Shown in pieces: positions 8,801-17,086 of a stretch of DNA of 41,291 nucleotides. Every line of letters starts with the position of its first letter. Position 1 is the stretch's first letter. Location: the NCBI GenBank assembly GCA_002371115.1, contig DFFY01000017.1, positions 1 to 41,291 on the forward strand. The letters are read 5' to 3'. The notes beneath the pieces are model-generated. The model did not search any database. It was not told the origin of the DNA and saw only the letters and a program-made list of their open reading frames with translations. The DNA is from Bacteroidales bacterium UBA3764 (lineage in GTDB: Bacteria; Bacteroidota; Bacteroidia; Bacteroidales; UBA932). The position numbers were made by a program, and so were the translations under genes.

Positions 8801-9811
8801 CCGTCCCGACGGGAAGCTATTTTCGAACCGTTTGTTCAGTACAGTGGAGAGCGGGCACCGTACGCACAGAGTTTCGGCATCGGTCTTACCCATGCAAAAA
8901 TGCTGGCCGAGATGAATGGCGGCTCATTACGCCTCTCAGACAAGGAACAAACAGAGTTTGTCCTGACTCTTCCTTTCGCAGTCGGTACGCTGAAGGAAGA
9001 AACAAAGGATTCAGAAAAAGAACCGCAAGCTGTACCTGGAAAACCGCTTATCCTTGTCGTGGAGGACAATTCGGAGCTTCTCTCCTACCTGAAGTCTAAT
9101 TTGAAATCTAGTTTCGCCGTTAAAGGCGCATCTTCTGCAGAAAAAGCCTGGGACATCGTCAAGACCTACAAGGTTGACCTCGTCATTACGGACTTGGCCC
9201 TTAAAGGGATGAGCGGCCTGTCTCTGCTGAAGAGTATCAAAGCCGATTCCGACATCCATTTCACTCCAGTCATTATCATATCAGCCATTTCTTCCGAGGA
9301 GACCAAGGTTGCTTGCTTGAATGCCGGCGCTGAGATGTATCTGGAGAAGCCGTTCACGATGGACTACTTGAATGCCAGTATCCAAAGGGCACTTTCAAAC
9401 CTGGTCAAACTGCAATCGTCCCATAACGAGGCTTGGACAGAGACCACGGATCCCGTCATTCTTCCCAACCGGGATGCGGACTTCATGAAACGCTTGAATG
9501 AGATTATTCAAGAGAATCTTGGCAACGCAAGTTATTCCATTGCAGAAATGGAAAACGATTTGTTTATGAGCCGCAGTGCCCTGAACAGAAAAATGAAAGC
9601 TCTTCTCAACACGACGCCCAGTGAACACTTGCGGCGGTGCCGGATAGAAAAAGCAGCCGAACTCCTTCAAACTGAGGGAGTTCGGGTAAATGAAGTCGCC
9701 TATATGGTCGGTTTTACCTCAGCGTCCTATTTTGCGCGTTGCTTCCGGCAACAATTCGGTTGTCTTCCGACCGAATATGCAAAAAAACATCAGTCGCGGG
9801 AGCGCCGGTAG
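5865..9811 (+). CDS. Hybrid two-component system regulator (HTCS) of the PUL, with an apparent frameshift near its start
   Basis: A single polypeptide joins sensor, kinase, receiver and DNA-binding domains. The uninterrupted frame starts at TTG 5972 and encodes 1279 residues (numbers below count from there). Fourteen propeller-blade motifs of the type LWIGTxxGL (residues about 20-600) form two seven-bladed sensor propellers, followed by a Y_Y_Y domain (about 650-740) and a membrane helix near 750-772. The HisKA phospho-acceptor is His794 in NIIHEIKTPLT. The ATPase N-box is NNLLSNALKFA and the G-box GIGLTHAK. The receiver has its phospho-aspartate at 1074 (VITDLAL), and an AraC-type HTH ends the protein. 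The expected signal peptide (MQSRYNINRARYFLVVFAF...) lies just upstream, in another frame, joined through a C8 tract. Such regulators bind an imported oligosaccharide in the periplasm and activate the adjacent sus-type operon. Its 3' end overlaps the convergent operon end by 22 nt. Confidence 0.93.
5953..5960 (+). other. C8 homopolymer tract carrying the frameshift in the HTCS gene
   Basis: Eight consecutive C residues join the frame of the signal peptide (ATG 5865; it would otherwise terminate at 6092) to the frame of the sensor. With nine Cs, or six, the reading becomes signal peptide, a Pro run, then QFIHLDSHSNGLSYD and the first blade, exactly as a typical HTCS begins. With eight Cs the export signal is lost. 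This may be a sequencing or assembly error, a phase-variable tract, or a site of transcript slippage. Confidence 0.85.
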
Positions 9812-12654
9812 TTCAGCAAGCCTTCTTGGCTGAGAAGTTGGAAAACTGTATTGGCGATGACAAGAGATCCGTCCGGATCCGGATGCAAGCCATCCAATGT
9901 ACCATAACTCACTCCCTGAAGGCTTACTACCGGCAACGCATAATGATCGGCGATATGCTGGATGGACTCACCAAGCAACTTGTAGTTCTTAGTCTCGTCC
10001 TCCGTATTCTCCTTATATAAGACGCTGTTTATCAGACAAATGATCTGAACACCAGGATAATTCTCCTGCAATTGGCGTATTGTCTTGATATAAGCGGATC
10101 GGAAGGCTCTGATATCCAATTCGTCAATCGGTTTATCATAATCGTAGGTGCCCAAGGGAACCATCGCCCCCCGACTGATACCTCTGTCATTGGTTCCGCC
10201 ATGGATGATGACAATGTCCGGATCCTCGTACATGGAGCAACGTGTCGGGAAGGTCCATTCATCCCGCGCATTCCCATCATCCAGTTTCGTGACGAAAGAA
10301 CCGCTATAGGAGAGATTCCTGTCAAGCTCGGCATCGGGCATCAAATCGTATATTAAACGATACCACCATGTCTGGCCGACCTCTGTAAGACTCTTTCCAT
10401 TCGAAGAATTGGTATGAGGGTAATACGCTGCAAAATTGGACGGAATCCAATCCTTGAAGGTCGAGATGGAATCGCCCATGAGACCGACACGGACGGCGGT
10501 GGGCTTTTCCGGCTGGTCCCCGCCCGGATTCGGGGATTCACTTCCGGGAATTCGCATACAACGTACCGGAAGACAGGCGCTGCTCCCGCCATAGCTGTTC
10601 ACAACAGAGACACTGCTGCCAAAGCTAATCCGGTATTGGCATCCTGCCCAACCTCCGACGCCATAAGGATTCGAACACCACAACCACCCACTCTGGCCGG
10701 CCGTCGTTGTCTTCGTCACACCGGAAGAAATGGCGTCAACGGAAGAAGCCACATATCCAGGCAGGGCAAAATAACCATTGTTTACCCCGTCATAGTATAG
10801 CCAGGCGCCATATCCATATCTGGCACTTCGTGCAATGGAAAGTTCTGAGTAATAATAGGATTGCGGAACCATATACCCTTCCGGGCAAGGGTCATACACA
10901 CTCTTGGTGAAGCCCTCCGTATAGGATTTGATTACGCTCTCTGACGTGGTTCCATATCCTTTTGGTGCACCCCATAAGCGAAGATTGGCACTATTCAGCG
11001 GAAGCACCGACCGATTGGCGCCAGTCTCTTGGACCCGCTCCAAAGGATGATTCAGCAAATCCTGTACACAAGCGCTACGTCTTCCATCCGAATGAAACAA
11101 AACAGTTGCACCATCGCCATAAGTCGATGTGGCGCTGATTGGAAGAGGCTCCTTCCGCCCCCATTCATACAGGAGTCCGTAGGTCATATACGCCTTCGAT
11201 GCATCTGTGACAGACCCGAACGCGGCTCCCAGATTTCGGTCCAGCATATAATAGGTTTTCCCGCCGACAACGACCGGCAGGTCGCCCATGGCACTGTTAT
11301 TCGCCGCATCATGGATGTTTTTCACCCATATATGGTAAGACCAAAGCACTTTGTCTCCTTTCTTGATGGCGACAAGCGCATTGCCTGAAGCCGAAGTCGA
11401 TGTGGTCTTCACGCGGAGAATCGTAGTTCCGACGACCATCGGGGTACCGTCTATCACACTACCCGAAACACCGCCGGTAATGGAATTCGTATTCTTCCCT
11501 TCCTTGCAGGTCTGCTCCCAGACGACCTCTGCCGTTAGGGCCGGAGCCCCTTTCACGTTCTGAATGGGCTCGCCTGAAGCATACGAGAAGCCTTCGTCAA
11601 ATGTGTAATAGGGCGTGATATCAATATCTATGCTGGCACCGGGCTCAGCTACGATACAGTTTGCCCGTCCATAGTACACCGTCAGCTGCGCCACAGGGAA
11701 TCGGCCTACCTTACCGGGATTGACCGTTATTGTATTCGACGTGGACTTCGTATATACGTTCCCCTCTATGTCCGTAATGGTAAAACTCATGCCGTTGTAG
11801 GTCCCCACAGGAAGGAAAAAGAACCAGCTCACACCGCCGTTGAAGCCCGGATTGCTCCCGCTCAACACGGTCCCGGTCTCTCCTGAATTCACCGTGATGC
11901 TTTTCTCCTCTTCCGACGAACCCGCCAGAGTTACCGACCCGTCCGACGGATTCACCAGCATCTTCCCGGAAATATACTTGTCCGTCGTTATCTTTACCGA
12001 TGCAACGCGAATCCCTCGCCCCTGATAGTCGTTCAGACGAACATTCACCGCGCCGCACAGATTCTGGAACTGGAAACTGTCATCCGTCGATGATGCATAC
12101 AACGGAAGATGAGGAACGATGCTGTTCTCCGAGAGATTGATCCCACCATCTTCATCCGTGTAGTATTTCAGATTCCCATAGTACGCCAGCGTCGAGTGGT
12201 ATGCCTGGGAACGGAATACGCTCAGATCCACCGGTATCTTCCCCCCTTCCATCGAACCCGCCATCTCCGCAGGATAAACTGCATAGCGCGTCTTATCCGT
12301 AACAACTGGACCCTGTGCCGTGAACGTCGCCGTGCTGCTCGACGCATCCAGCTTCGTCGTATAGACACTCCCGCTCTCCGAACTCGCGCCATACAGTTTG
12401 ATCCCGTCTCCGTCCAACCAAAGAACATCCAGCTTGTTGGTATCATACACTTCACCCCACGCTGTCTTCGTTTCACTTGACGGAGCCACAGGCTCCTCGT
12501 TGACAGGTGTCATACAGTATATCTCACCAGACAACATGGTCGGGACTTCATGGGTCACAGGTGAGGAGCTTTCCTCTATGTTGCTCTCTTTCTGGCAAGA
12601 GAGGGTAGCCATTGTGGCACAAACAGCCACGGCGATCGGACAGAACAATTTCAT
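9790..12654 (-). CDS. Fimbrillin-like / FISUMP / SGNH-hydrolase fusion lipoprotein
   Basis: The 954-residue lipoprotein (lipid Cys20 in ATLSC) has four parts. Residues about 21-330 are fimbrillin-like (ETKTAWGEVYD, LDVLWLDGDGIKLYG, ending PVAQLTVYYG). Residues about 340-450 form a beta-rich linker. Residues about 465-702 are a FISUMP domain (Fibrobacter succinogenes major paralogous domain) with DRNLGA, GLLYEWGRKEPLP, DPCPEGYMVPQ and the closing LPVRCMRIP. Residues about 720-950 are an SGNH/GDSL hydrolase with nucleophile Ser729 in MGDSIS, Asn822 in GGTND, and Asp921/His924 in DGLHP. SGNH domains in PULs usually remove acetyl or other ester groups from glycans. It is the last gene of the operon; its ATG overlaps the TGA of the hydrolase gene by 1 nt. 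Its first 330 residues are nearly identical to those of the paralogue at 21641-23776. Confidence 0.85.
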   Translation of the reverse strand: MKLFCPIAVAVCATMATLSCQKESNIEESSSPVTHEVPTMLSGEIYCMTPVNEEPVAPSSETKTAWGEVYDTNKLDVLWLDGDGIKLYGASSESGSVYTTKLDASSSTATFTAQGPVVTDKTRYAVYPAEMAGSMEGGKIPVDLSVFRSQAYHSTLAYYGNLKYYTDEDGGINLSENSIVPHLPLYASSTDDSFQFQNLCGAVNVRLNDYQGRGIRVASVKITTDKYISGKMLVNPSDGSVTLAGSSEEEKSITVNSGETGTVLSGSNPGFNGGVSWFFFLPVGTYNGMSFTITDIEGNVYTKSTSNTITVNPGKVGRFPVAQLTVYYGRANCIVAEPGASIDIDITPYYTFDEGFSYASGEPIQNVKGAPALTAEVVWEQTCKEGKNTNSITGGVSGSVIDGTPMVVGTTILRVKTTSTSASGNALVAIKKGDKVLWSYHIWVKNIHDAANNSAMGDLPVVVGGKTYYMLDRNLGAAFGSVTDASKAYMTYGLLYEWGRKEPLPISATSTYGDGATVLFHSDGRRSACVQDLLNHPLERVQETGANRSVLPLNSANLRLWGAPKGYGTTSESVIKSYTEGFTKSVYDPCPEGYMVPQSYYYSELSIARSARYGYGAWLYYDGVNNGYFALPGYVASSVDAISSGVTKTTTAGQSGWLWCSNPYGVGGWAGCQYRISFGSSVSVVNSYGGSSACLPVRCMRIPGSESPNPGGDQPEKPTAVRVGLMGDSISTFKDWIPSNFAAYYPHTNSSNGKSLTEVGQTWWYRLIYDLMPDAELDRNLSYSGSFVTKLDDGNARDEWTFPTRCSMYEDPDIVIIHGGTNDRGISRGAMVPLGTYDYDKPIDELDIRAFRSAYIKTIRQLQENYPGVQIICLINSVLYKENTEDETKNYKLLGESIQHIADHYALPVVSLQGVSYGTLDGLHPDPDGSLVIANTVFQLLSQEGLLNYRRSRD
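11668..12597 (-). repeat. Copy A of a near-identical coding repeat (fimbrillin-like module)
   Basis: From the lipid cysteine codon (12597) to about the end of the fimbrillin-like module, this DNA is almost the same as 22790-23719, at a constant offset of 11122. Some stretches look identical for well over 100 bp (about 12061-12219 and 12299-12480), separated by short divergent patches. The signal peptides upstream and the FISUMP domains downstream differ much more, so the repeat has clear borders. Confidence 0.85.
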
Positions 12655-13736
12655 CAGATTCCTTTTACTCCAGTCATGGACTTGATAAATTCAACCTCAC
12701 TTTCTTTCCATGGAGTATAATCACCCCGGAAGATGTCATGGAACCAGACCTCCGGCTCCGGATCACCGTCTTTATGCCCCCAAGGATAATGGAATCCGCA
12801 CTTGTTGTTGACAAGCCCCCAGTTGATGGCTCCTATCTTGTTCTCCTTGAACAGGGGCATGACGGCTTCGAAGGTATTGCCATAAGTCCTGGCCAGATAT
12901 TCCTGACAAACCATGGGACGGTCGAAACGGGAGAGCATCTCGATCATCGTTTTCACTTCTTCCGGTTTGGAATAACAATGGAAAGTGATAATGTCGGAAT
13001 GGGTACAGACAAAACTCACCAAATCCAGTTTGGTCGCGGTTCCGTGGATGCCCGGACGTTGCCAGACGGGCGAAGAAAGCGGCTGAGAGGGGCGGACTTG
13101 CCAGGCCCACTTGTACACCTCCGGCATGAATCGCTTGACGTCACAGCCATTCTTCAGGTTCTCCGGCTCGTTGCAAAGACACCAGTACAGGATTCTTTTA
13201 TCATTCTTATAGGTCCTGAGAATATCCTGGACATACTTCTTCAAGCGCGGCCATTCCTCCGGATTGTCAATGACAGTCCTGCCAGGACTCGGAATCCAGT
13301 TGGGGCTGTGGACGCCGGGTACCGGTTGCGGCTGAGGCCCCAACTTGAACTGCCTCTGGTGGTTCCCGCCATTGGTAAAGAATGTTACAATGGCCCGGAT
13401 ACCATGGCTGTCGGCGATTTCAAGGAAACGGTTGATTCTTTGTTTGAATCCCTTGGCGTCAGCATACCAGAGTCCCTCATGGAGATAAATCCGCACCGCA
13501 TTGAAGCCGATACTCTCGGCAAGCGCCAATTCGCGGTCAATGATCTCCGGGTTAAAGGTTTCCTCCTGCCAGAACTCATATTGATTGATCGCATAGGAAG
13601 GGACATAATTGCATCCCACGATCCAAGGCTGCCCGTCCATCCATTGACGGGCCTTCTCCTCGCTCCATTGCCTGTCCCTGGCTGACAGCCCTATACAGAC
13701 GGTCGCCATAGCCAGCATCAAAAAAAGTTTACGCAT
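12654..13736 (-). CDS. Clan GH-A (GH5-like) glycoside hydrolase, exported
   Basis: Starting at the ATG at 13736, which gives a clean signal peptide MRKLFLMLAMATVCIGLSA and a 2-nt gap to the previous stop, the product has 360 residues. A longer frame opens at 13772 but would overlap the neighbouring gene and bury the signal. The TIM-barrel landmarks are GFNAVRIYLHEGLWYAD, IRAIVTFFTNGG, YWCLCNEPEN (acid/base Glu190) and PMVCQEYLART (nucleophile Glu279), spaced as in retaining clan GH-A enzymes. The whole protein is catalytic domain with no visible binding module. The exact GH family is uncertain: resemblance is to GH5-like sequences annotated as cellulase or xylanase. It sits between the DUF5107 gene and the SGNH fusion. 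Confidence 0.8.
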   Translation of the reverse strand: MRKLFLMLAMATVCIGLSARDRQWSEEKARQWMDGQPWIVGCNYVPSYAINQYEFWQEETFNPEIIDRELALAESIGFNAVRIYLHEGLWYADAKGFKQRINRFLEIADSHGIRAIVTFFTNGGNHQRQFKLGPQPQPVPGVHSPNWIPSPGRTVIDNPEEWPRLKKYVQDILRTYKNDKRILYWCLCNEPENLKNGCDVKRFMPEVYKWAWQVRPSQPLSSPVWQRPGIHGTATKLDLVSFVCTHSDIITFHCYSKPEEVKTMIEMLSRFDRPMVCQEYLARTYGNTFEAVMPLFKENKIGAINWGLVNNKCGFHYPWGHKDGDPEPEVWFHDIFRGDYTPWKESEVEFIKSMTGVKGI

Positions 13737-13738
13737 GT

Positions 13739-16700
13739 TCAGTTCAATTTTCCAAGATAATATGCAGCCCAAAGATTGTCATTGCGGTAGCGAAGTGCCT
13801 CACGGAAACAACGCCTTGCCTTTCCATTCCTGCCAAGAGCCTGATAACCAAGCCCCTGCAGATAACAGGCAGCCGTATTGATATCCTGCTCGTAAGGTCC
13901 GCGATCAAAACTTTCAAAGAAATTGTTGACATACTCTGTCTCATTCTCCTTGCCCAGACGGACCATCTCCTTATAGAGTTTCCTCACTCCGTCAGCACGG
14001 CCCAGTTTCTTCAAGGCCAGGCCTTTTTCATAATAATAAATGGCGTCCTTTTCTTTTACGACGACATCGGCAGCCTTTTCATAATAGGCTCTCGCCTTCG
14101 ACTGATCTCCTGTCTTTTCATACGCCAGAGCGATGTTATACCAGACCTGCGCATCCCTCGCACTGTATTCCAGATGAGAATAACCTTGATTCTCCGGATA
14201 CTGCTCACTCATCAACATATACTTGAGCGCCAAGGCATCATCTCCTTCCTTCCAAGCTTTGAAGCCGGCGAGAAGACACGCATCGACGTATGTATCATGC
14301 AGGTCGTCAATATGCTCCCGGCGACTGTAAAAACGGGTCAGAAGCGGTTCCAAGGCCTTCTCATATTCTCCATGGAGAATCATCTGGCGGATGGCGCGCG
14401 TCTCCGTGTCATAGCGATGATTATAAACATCCTCTTTCCCCGCAAACAAGGCATAGCGGTCTTCCAGCGGATAGTTGGCTACTTCCATAATCTCATCACA
14501 CTCCGTCAGGAATATCGCATTGCGGCCCTTGTCCGCATCAATTGCCTTCTTGTACCATGCAATGGCTTTGTCATAATCAGCCGGATCCTTCTTGCCATAC
14601 TCATCCTTGAAACGCCAGTACCAACCGATACACCTGACAGCCATGGCAAAATCAGGATTCAGTTCAACTGCCTTCATCCAATGCGCCAGTGCCTTTTCCG
14701 GCTGTTTCTGATACCATAGATTACCAAGATAGTACTGTGTGACCGAATCATCGGGCATATACCTCGCAGCTGTTTCCAATACAGAGGCAGTCTCCATCCG
14801 GAACGGGAACACATAATCGATACTTCCGGCCGCAGCTTTCTTGAACCATTCTTTCGCACCCTCACTGTCGCCGATGGCATCCTGCAACGCGCCCAGCCAA
14901 TACTCGGTCGTCGGATAGGGCTTCAAAGATTCAGAGTCTGAAAGAATCTCCTTACAATCATCCACAAAGCCGTTGTTGTAATAATAGATTGCCAGCTCCA
15001 GATAATTCTCCGGTTCGTCACGCAGCATCATTTTCAACTGCACAGGCGATTCTGCGCCCAATTTCACCATCTCCCTCACGGCATAGAAATTAAGTGGATC
15101 GAACTTGCGCACTTCCTTGGCCAATGCCAAGGCCTCATCTTTTCTGCCTTCCGTACGGAAAAGCGTTGTTCTAAGGTTTTTTGCATCCACGTTCATGCCA
15201 TTGTAATTGACCGCCATACCAGCTTCTTTCAAAGCTTGGTCAACATGGCCTGTAATGGAAGAGATGCGGGCAAGCTGCAGATAAGAGGAGGAAGCATATT
15301 CATAATCCCAGGCGGACCTGTATAGTGTATCAATGGCATCATGCCACCGGCCCTCATCCTTCAGTATCAGGCCCAGATTATACATAGATTCTCCATCTGA
15401 CACGCGCGTATAGTTGGCGCTCTGGCGGGCAATCGCTTTCCGCAGATGCTGCTTTGCCTTGTCGTAATCTCCGCACTGGCGATAGTATATACCCATCTGC
15501 GTATTGGCACGGACATCGCCGGGGTCTCTGCGGAGCACTTCCAGGAAATACTGGTTCGGATCCACATGAGCCTGGTGGAACTGAAGATTCCGCAGACCGA
15601 TATAATAGAGTTCCTCGGTATTCTTGACAGATTCCGGAGCCGGATTGACCGGCTTCAGGTCTTCAGGAAGGGGCTCGTTAGGATCATGCCGGTAAGGATG
15701 GTAGCTGATCAGTTCATTTCCATCCGCATCATACACCGACATCGTCACTTGCGTAGGGTCTGAAACCTCTTCCGGAGCGACTGTGCAGTCCGCTGCGAAG
15801 GGTTTGTCTGGCGCGATGGACGCCGTCTGCTCATATAGAATCTTTTCTCCATGGCGCACGACGACACGGGCATTCCGGCGAATACAGGTTGTATTGGCTG
15901 CCAGATGTATGCGGCCGGAAGGATCAATATCCATATTGACCGTAGCCTCCGCATTTCCCCGATTCACGTTGTTCAGATTCCGGATTCCATACCAATAAGC
16001 TGTGAATTCCTTGGTTTCCTGCGGATTGATCCAGCAATAATCCGGTTGGTTGTCGGAATAAGCCGAGGTCATCAGCTCCACATAAGGACCGTCGGAATCA
16101 GTCAACGTCACGCAGTCCCACTGGTGGCCATAGTTGAGATGACCCCAGGTCCAGAACTTGCCACCCTTGTTGATGTTATGATTTCCCACCAGCATCGTAC
16201 CAGCATTCTTCCCATGGTCATATCCGCCCACGAAATCATCCTGAAGATCCTGGATAAAAACGGAGTCCCCTGTCAGGGACGGCAGATTCTTCCACCAACT
16301 GACATCCACTCCGATGTAGTCCGGATTGCCCTTATACGGTTCCTGCGCTACGGGCCAGTGGATATGGCTCAATTTATGATGGAACATGCCGAACTTGGTC
16401 GTCTCCGGGAAAATAATCTGGTAATTCTCATTGGCATGCGTTGCGACATTGTTCCAATGCAACATGGAATTCCGGTCGGCGCTGTCATTGAAGAAACGTC
16501 CCGTAACCTCGATATACGACCTTTCAGGACGAAGCGTCAAGCCGATGGCCCAGCTCATCCTATGACGGTGCTCAATCTCTCCGACCCAGATGGTCTTGGA
16601 CCCGTCACCATTATCTACCAGGGTCCAATCTACGGGATACTGACTCGTTGCCCGATGATGATGGAATACATTCCATTCCACGCCGCCGCTGATCCATGCT

Positions 16701-17083
16701 CCAAGCATACCAACATTCGCCGGCTTGATGACGCTTTGACGATAAAAAATCTCATATCCGTTGGTCTTGTCCGTCGCATAGAAAAGACGTCCGCCGATAT
16801 CTGGCAGCACACATACTTTGATGTAGTCGTTCTCCAGAAACAGTGCCCGATGGACCGAATCTACCTTCTCCAACGTAGGATTGTCATTCATGGCATAGGG
16901 ATAAACGCCACGCTTGGCCCGCTGGTAGGCAAAATCGCGTTCGAACAAAGGAGCCTTCTCCGGAGCATTCACTCGATATGTCGGCAGCGCAATGGTCCCT
17001 TCCCACATTTTGACGGGGCCATTTTGAGCCAGGCATAATCCCCAGGAAAGGGATAAAATCATAAAAATCGCAAGTCTCTTCAT
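13739..17083 (-). CDS. DUF5107 and tetratricopeptide-repeat protein, exported
   Basis: The 1114-residue protein has a signal peptide (MKRLAIFMILSLSWGLCLAQ). Residues about 30-430 match DUF5107: DIGGRLFYATDKTNGYEIFY, GAWISGGVEWN, HRMSWAIGLTLRP and SMLHWNNVATHANENYQIIFP, which look like a galactose-mutarotase-like beta-sandwich with several exposed His, Trp and Asp residues. Residues about 490-1110 are TPR helices (for example AHWMKAVELNPDFAMAVRCIGWYW and ALAYEKTGDQSKARAYYEKAA). DUF5107-TPR proteins occur near glycoside hydrolases in Bacteroidota and Actinobacteria, and a carbohydrate-active role is likely, but I know no defined reaction. The gene lies 3 nt after the sialidase-fold gene. Confidence 0.83.
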   Translation of the reverse strand: MKRLAIFMILSLSWGLCLAQNGPVKMWEGTIALPTYRVNAPEKAPLFERDFAYQRAKRGVYPYAMNDNPTLEKVDSVHRALFLENDYIKVCVLPDIGGRLFYATDKTNGYEIFYRQSVIKPANVGMLGAWISGGVEWNVFHHHRATSQYPVDWTLVDNGDGSKTIWVGEIEHRHRMSWAIGLTLRPERSYIEVTGRFFNDSADRNSMLHWNNVATHANENYQIIFPETTKFGMFHHKLSHIHWPVAQEPYKGNPDYIGVDVSWWKNLPSLTGDSVFIQDLQDDFVGGYDHGKNAGTMLVGNHNINKGGKFWTWGHLNYGHQWDCVTLTDSDGPYVELMTSAYSDNQPDYCWINPQETKEFTAYWYGIRNLNNVNRGNAEATVNMDIDPSGRIHLAANTTCIRRNARVVVRHGEKILYEQTASIAPDKPFAADCTVAPEEVSDPTQVTMSVYDADGNELISYHPYRHDPNEPLPEDLKPVNPAPESVKNTEELYYIGLRNLQFHQAHVDPNQYFLEVLRRDPGDVRANTQMGIYYRQCGDYDKAKQHLRKAIARQSANYTRVSDGESMYNLGLILKDEGRWHDAIDTLYRSAWDYEYASSSYLQLARISSITGHVDQALKEAGMAVNYNGMNVDAKNLRTTLFRTEGRKDEALALAKEVRKFDPLNFYAVREMVKLGAESPVQLKMMLRDEPENYLELAIYYYNNGFVDDCKEILSDSESLKPYPTTEYWLGALQDAIGDSEGAKEWFKKAAAGSIDYVFPFRMETASVLETAARYMPDDSVTQYYLGNLWYQKQPEKALAHWMKAVELNPDFAMAVRCIGWYWRFKDEYGKKDPADYDKAIAWYKKAIDADKGRNAIFLTECDEIMEVANYPLEDRYALFAGKEDVYNHRYDTETRAIRQMILHGEYEKALEPLLTRFYSRREHIDDLHDTYVDACLLAGFKAWKEGDDALALKYMLMSEQYPENQGYSHLEYSARDAQVWYNIALAYEKTGDQSKARAYYEKAADVVVKEKDAIYYYEKGLALKKLGRADGVRKLYKEMVRLGKENETEYVNNFFESFDRGPYEQDINTAACYLQGLGYQALGRNGKARRCFREALRYRNDNLWAAYYLGKLN

Positions 17084-17086
17084 TTT

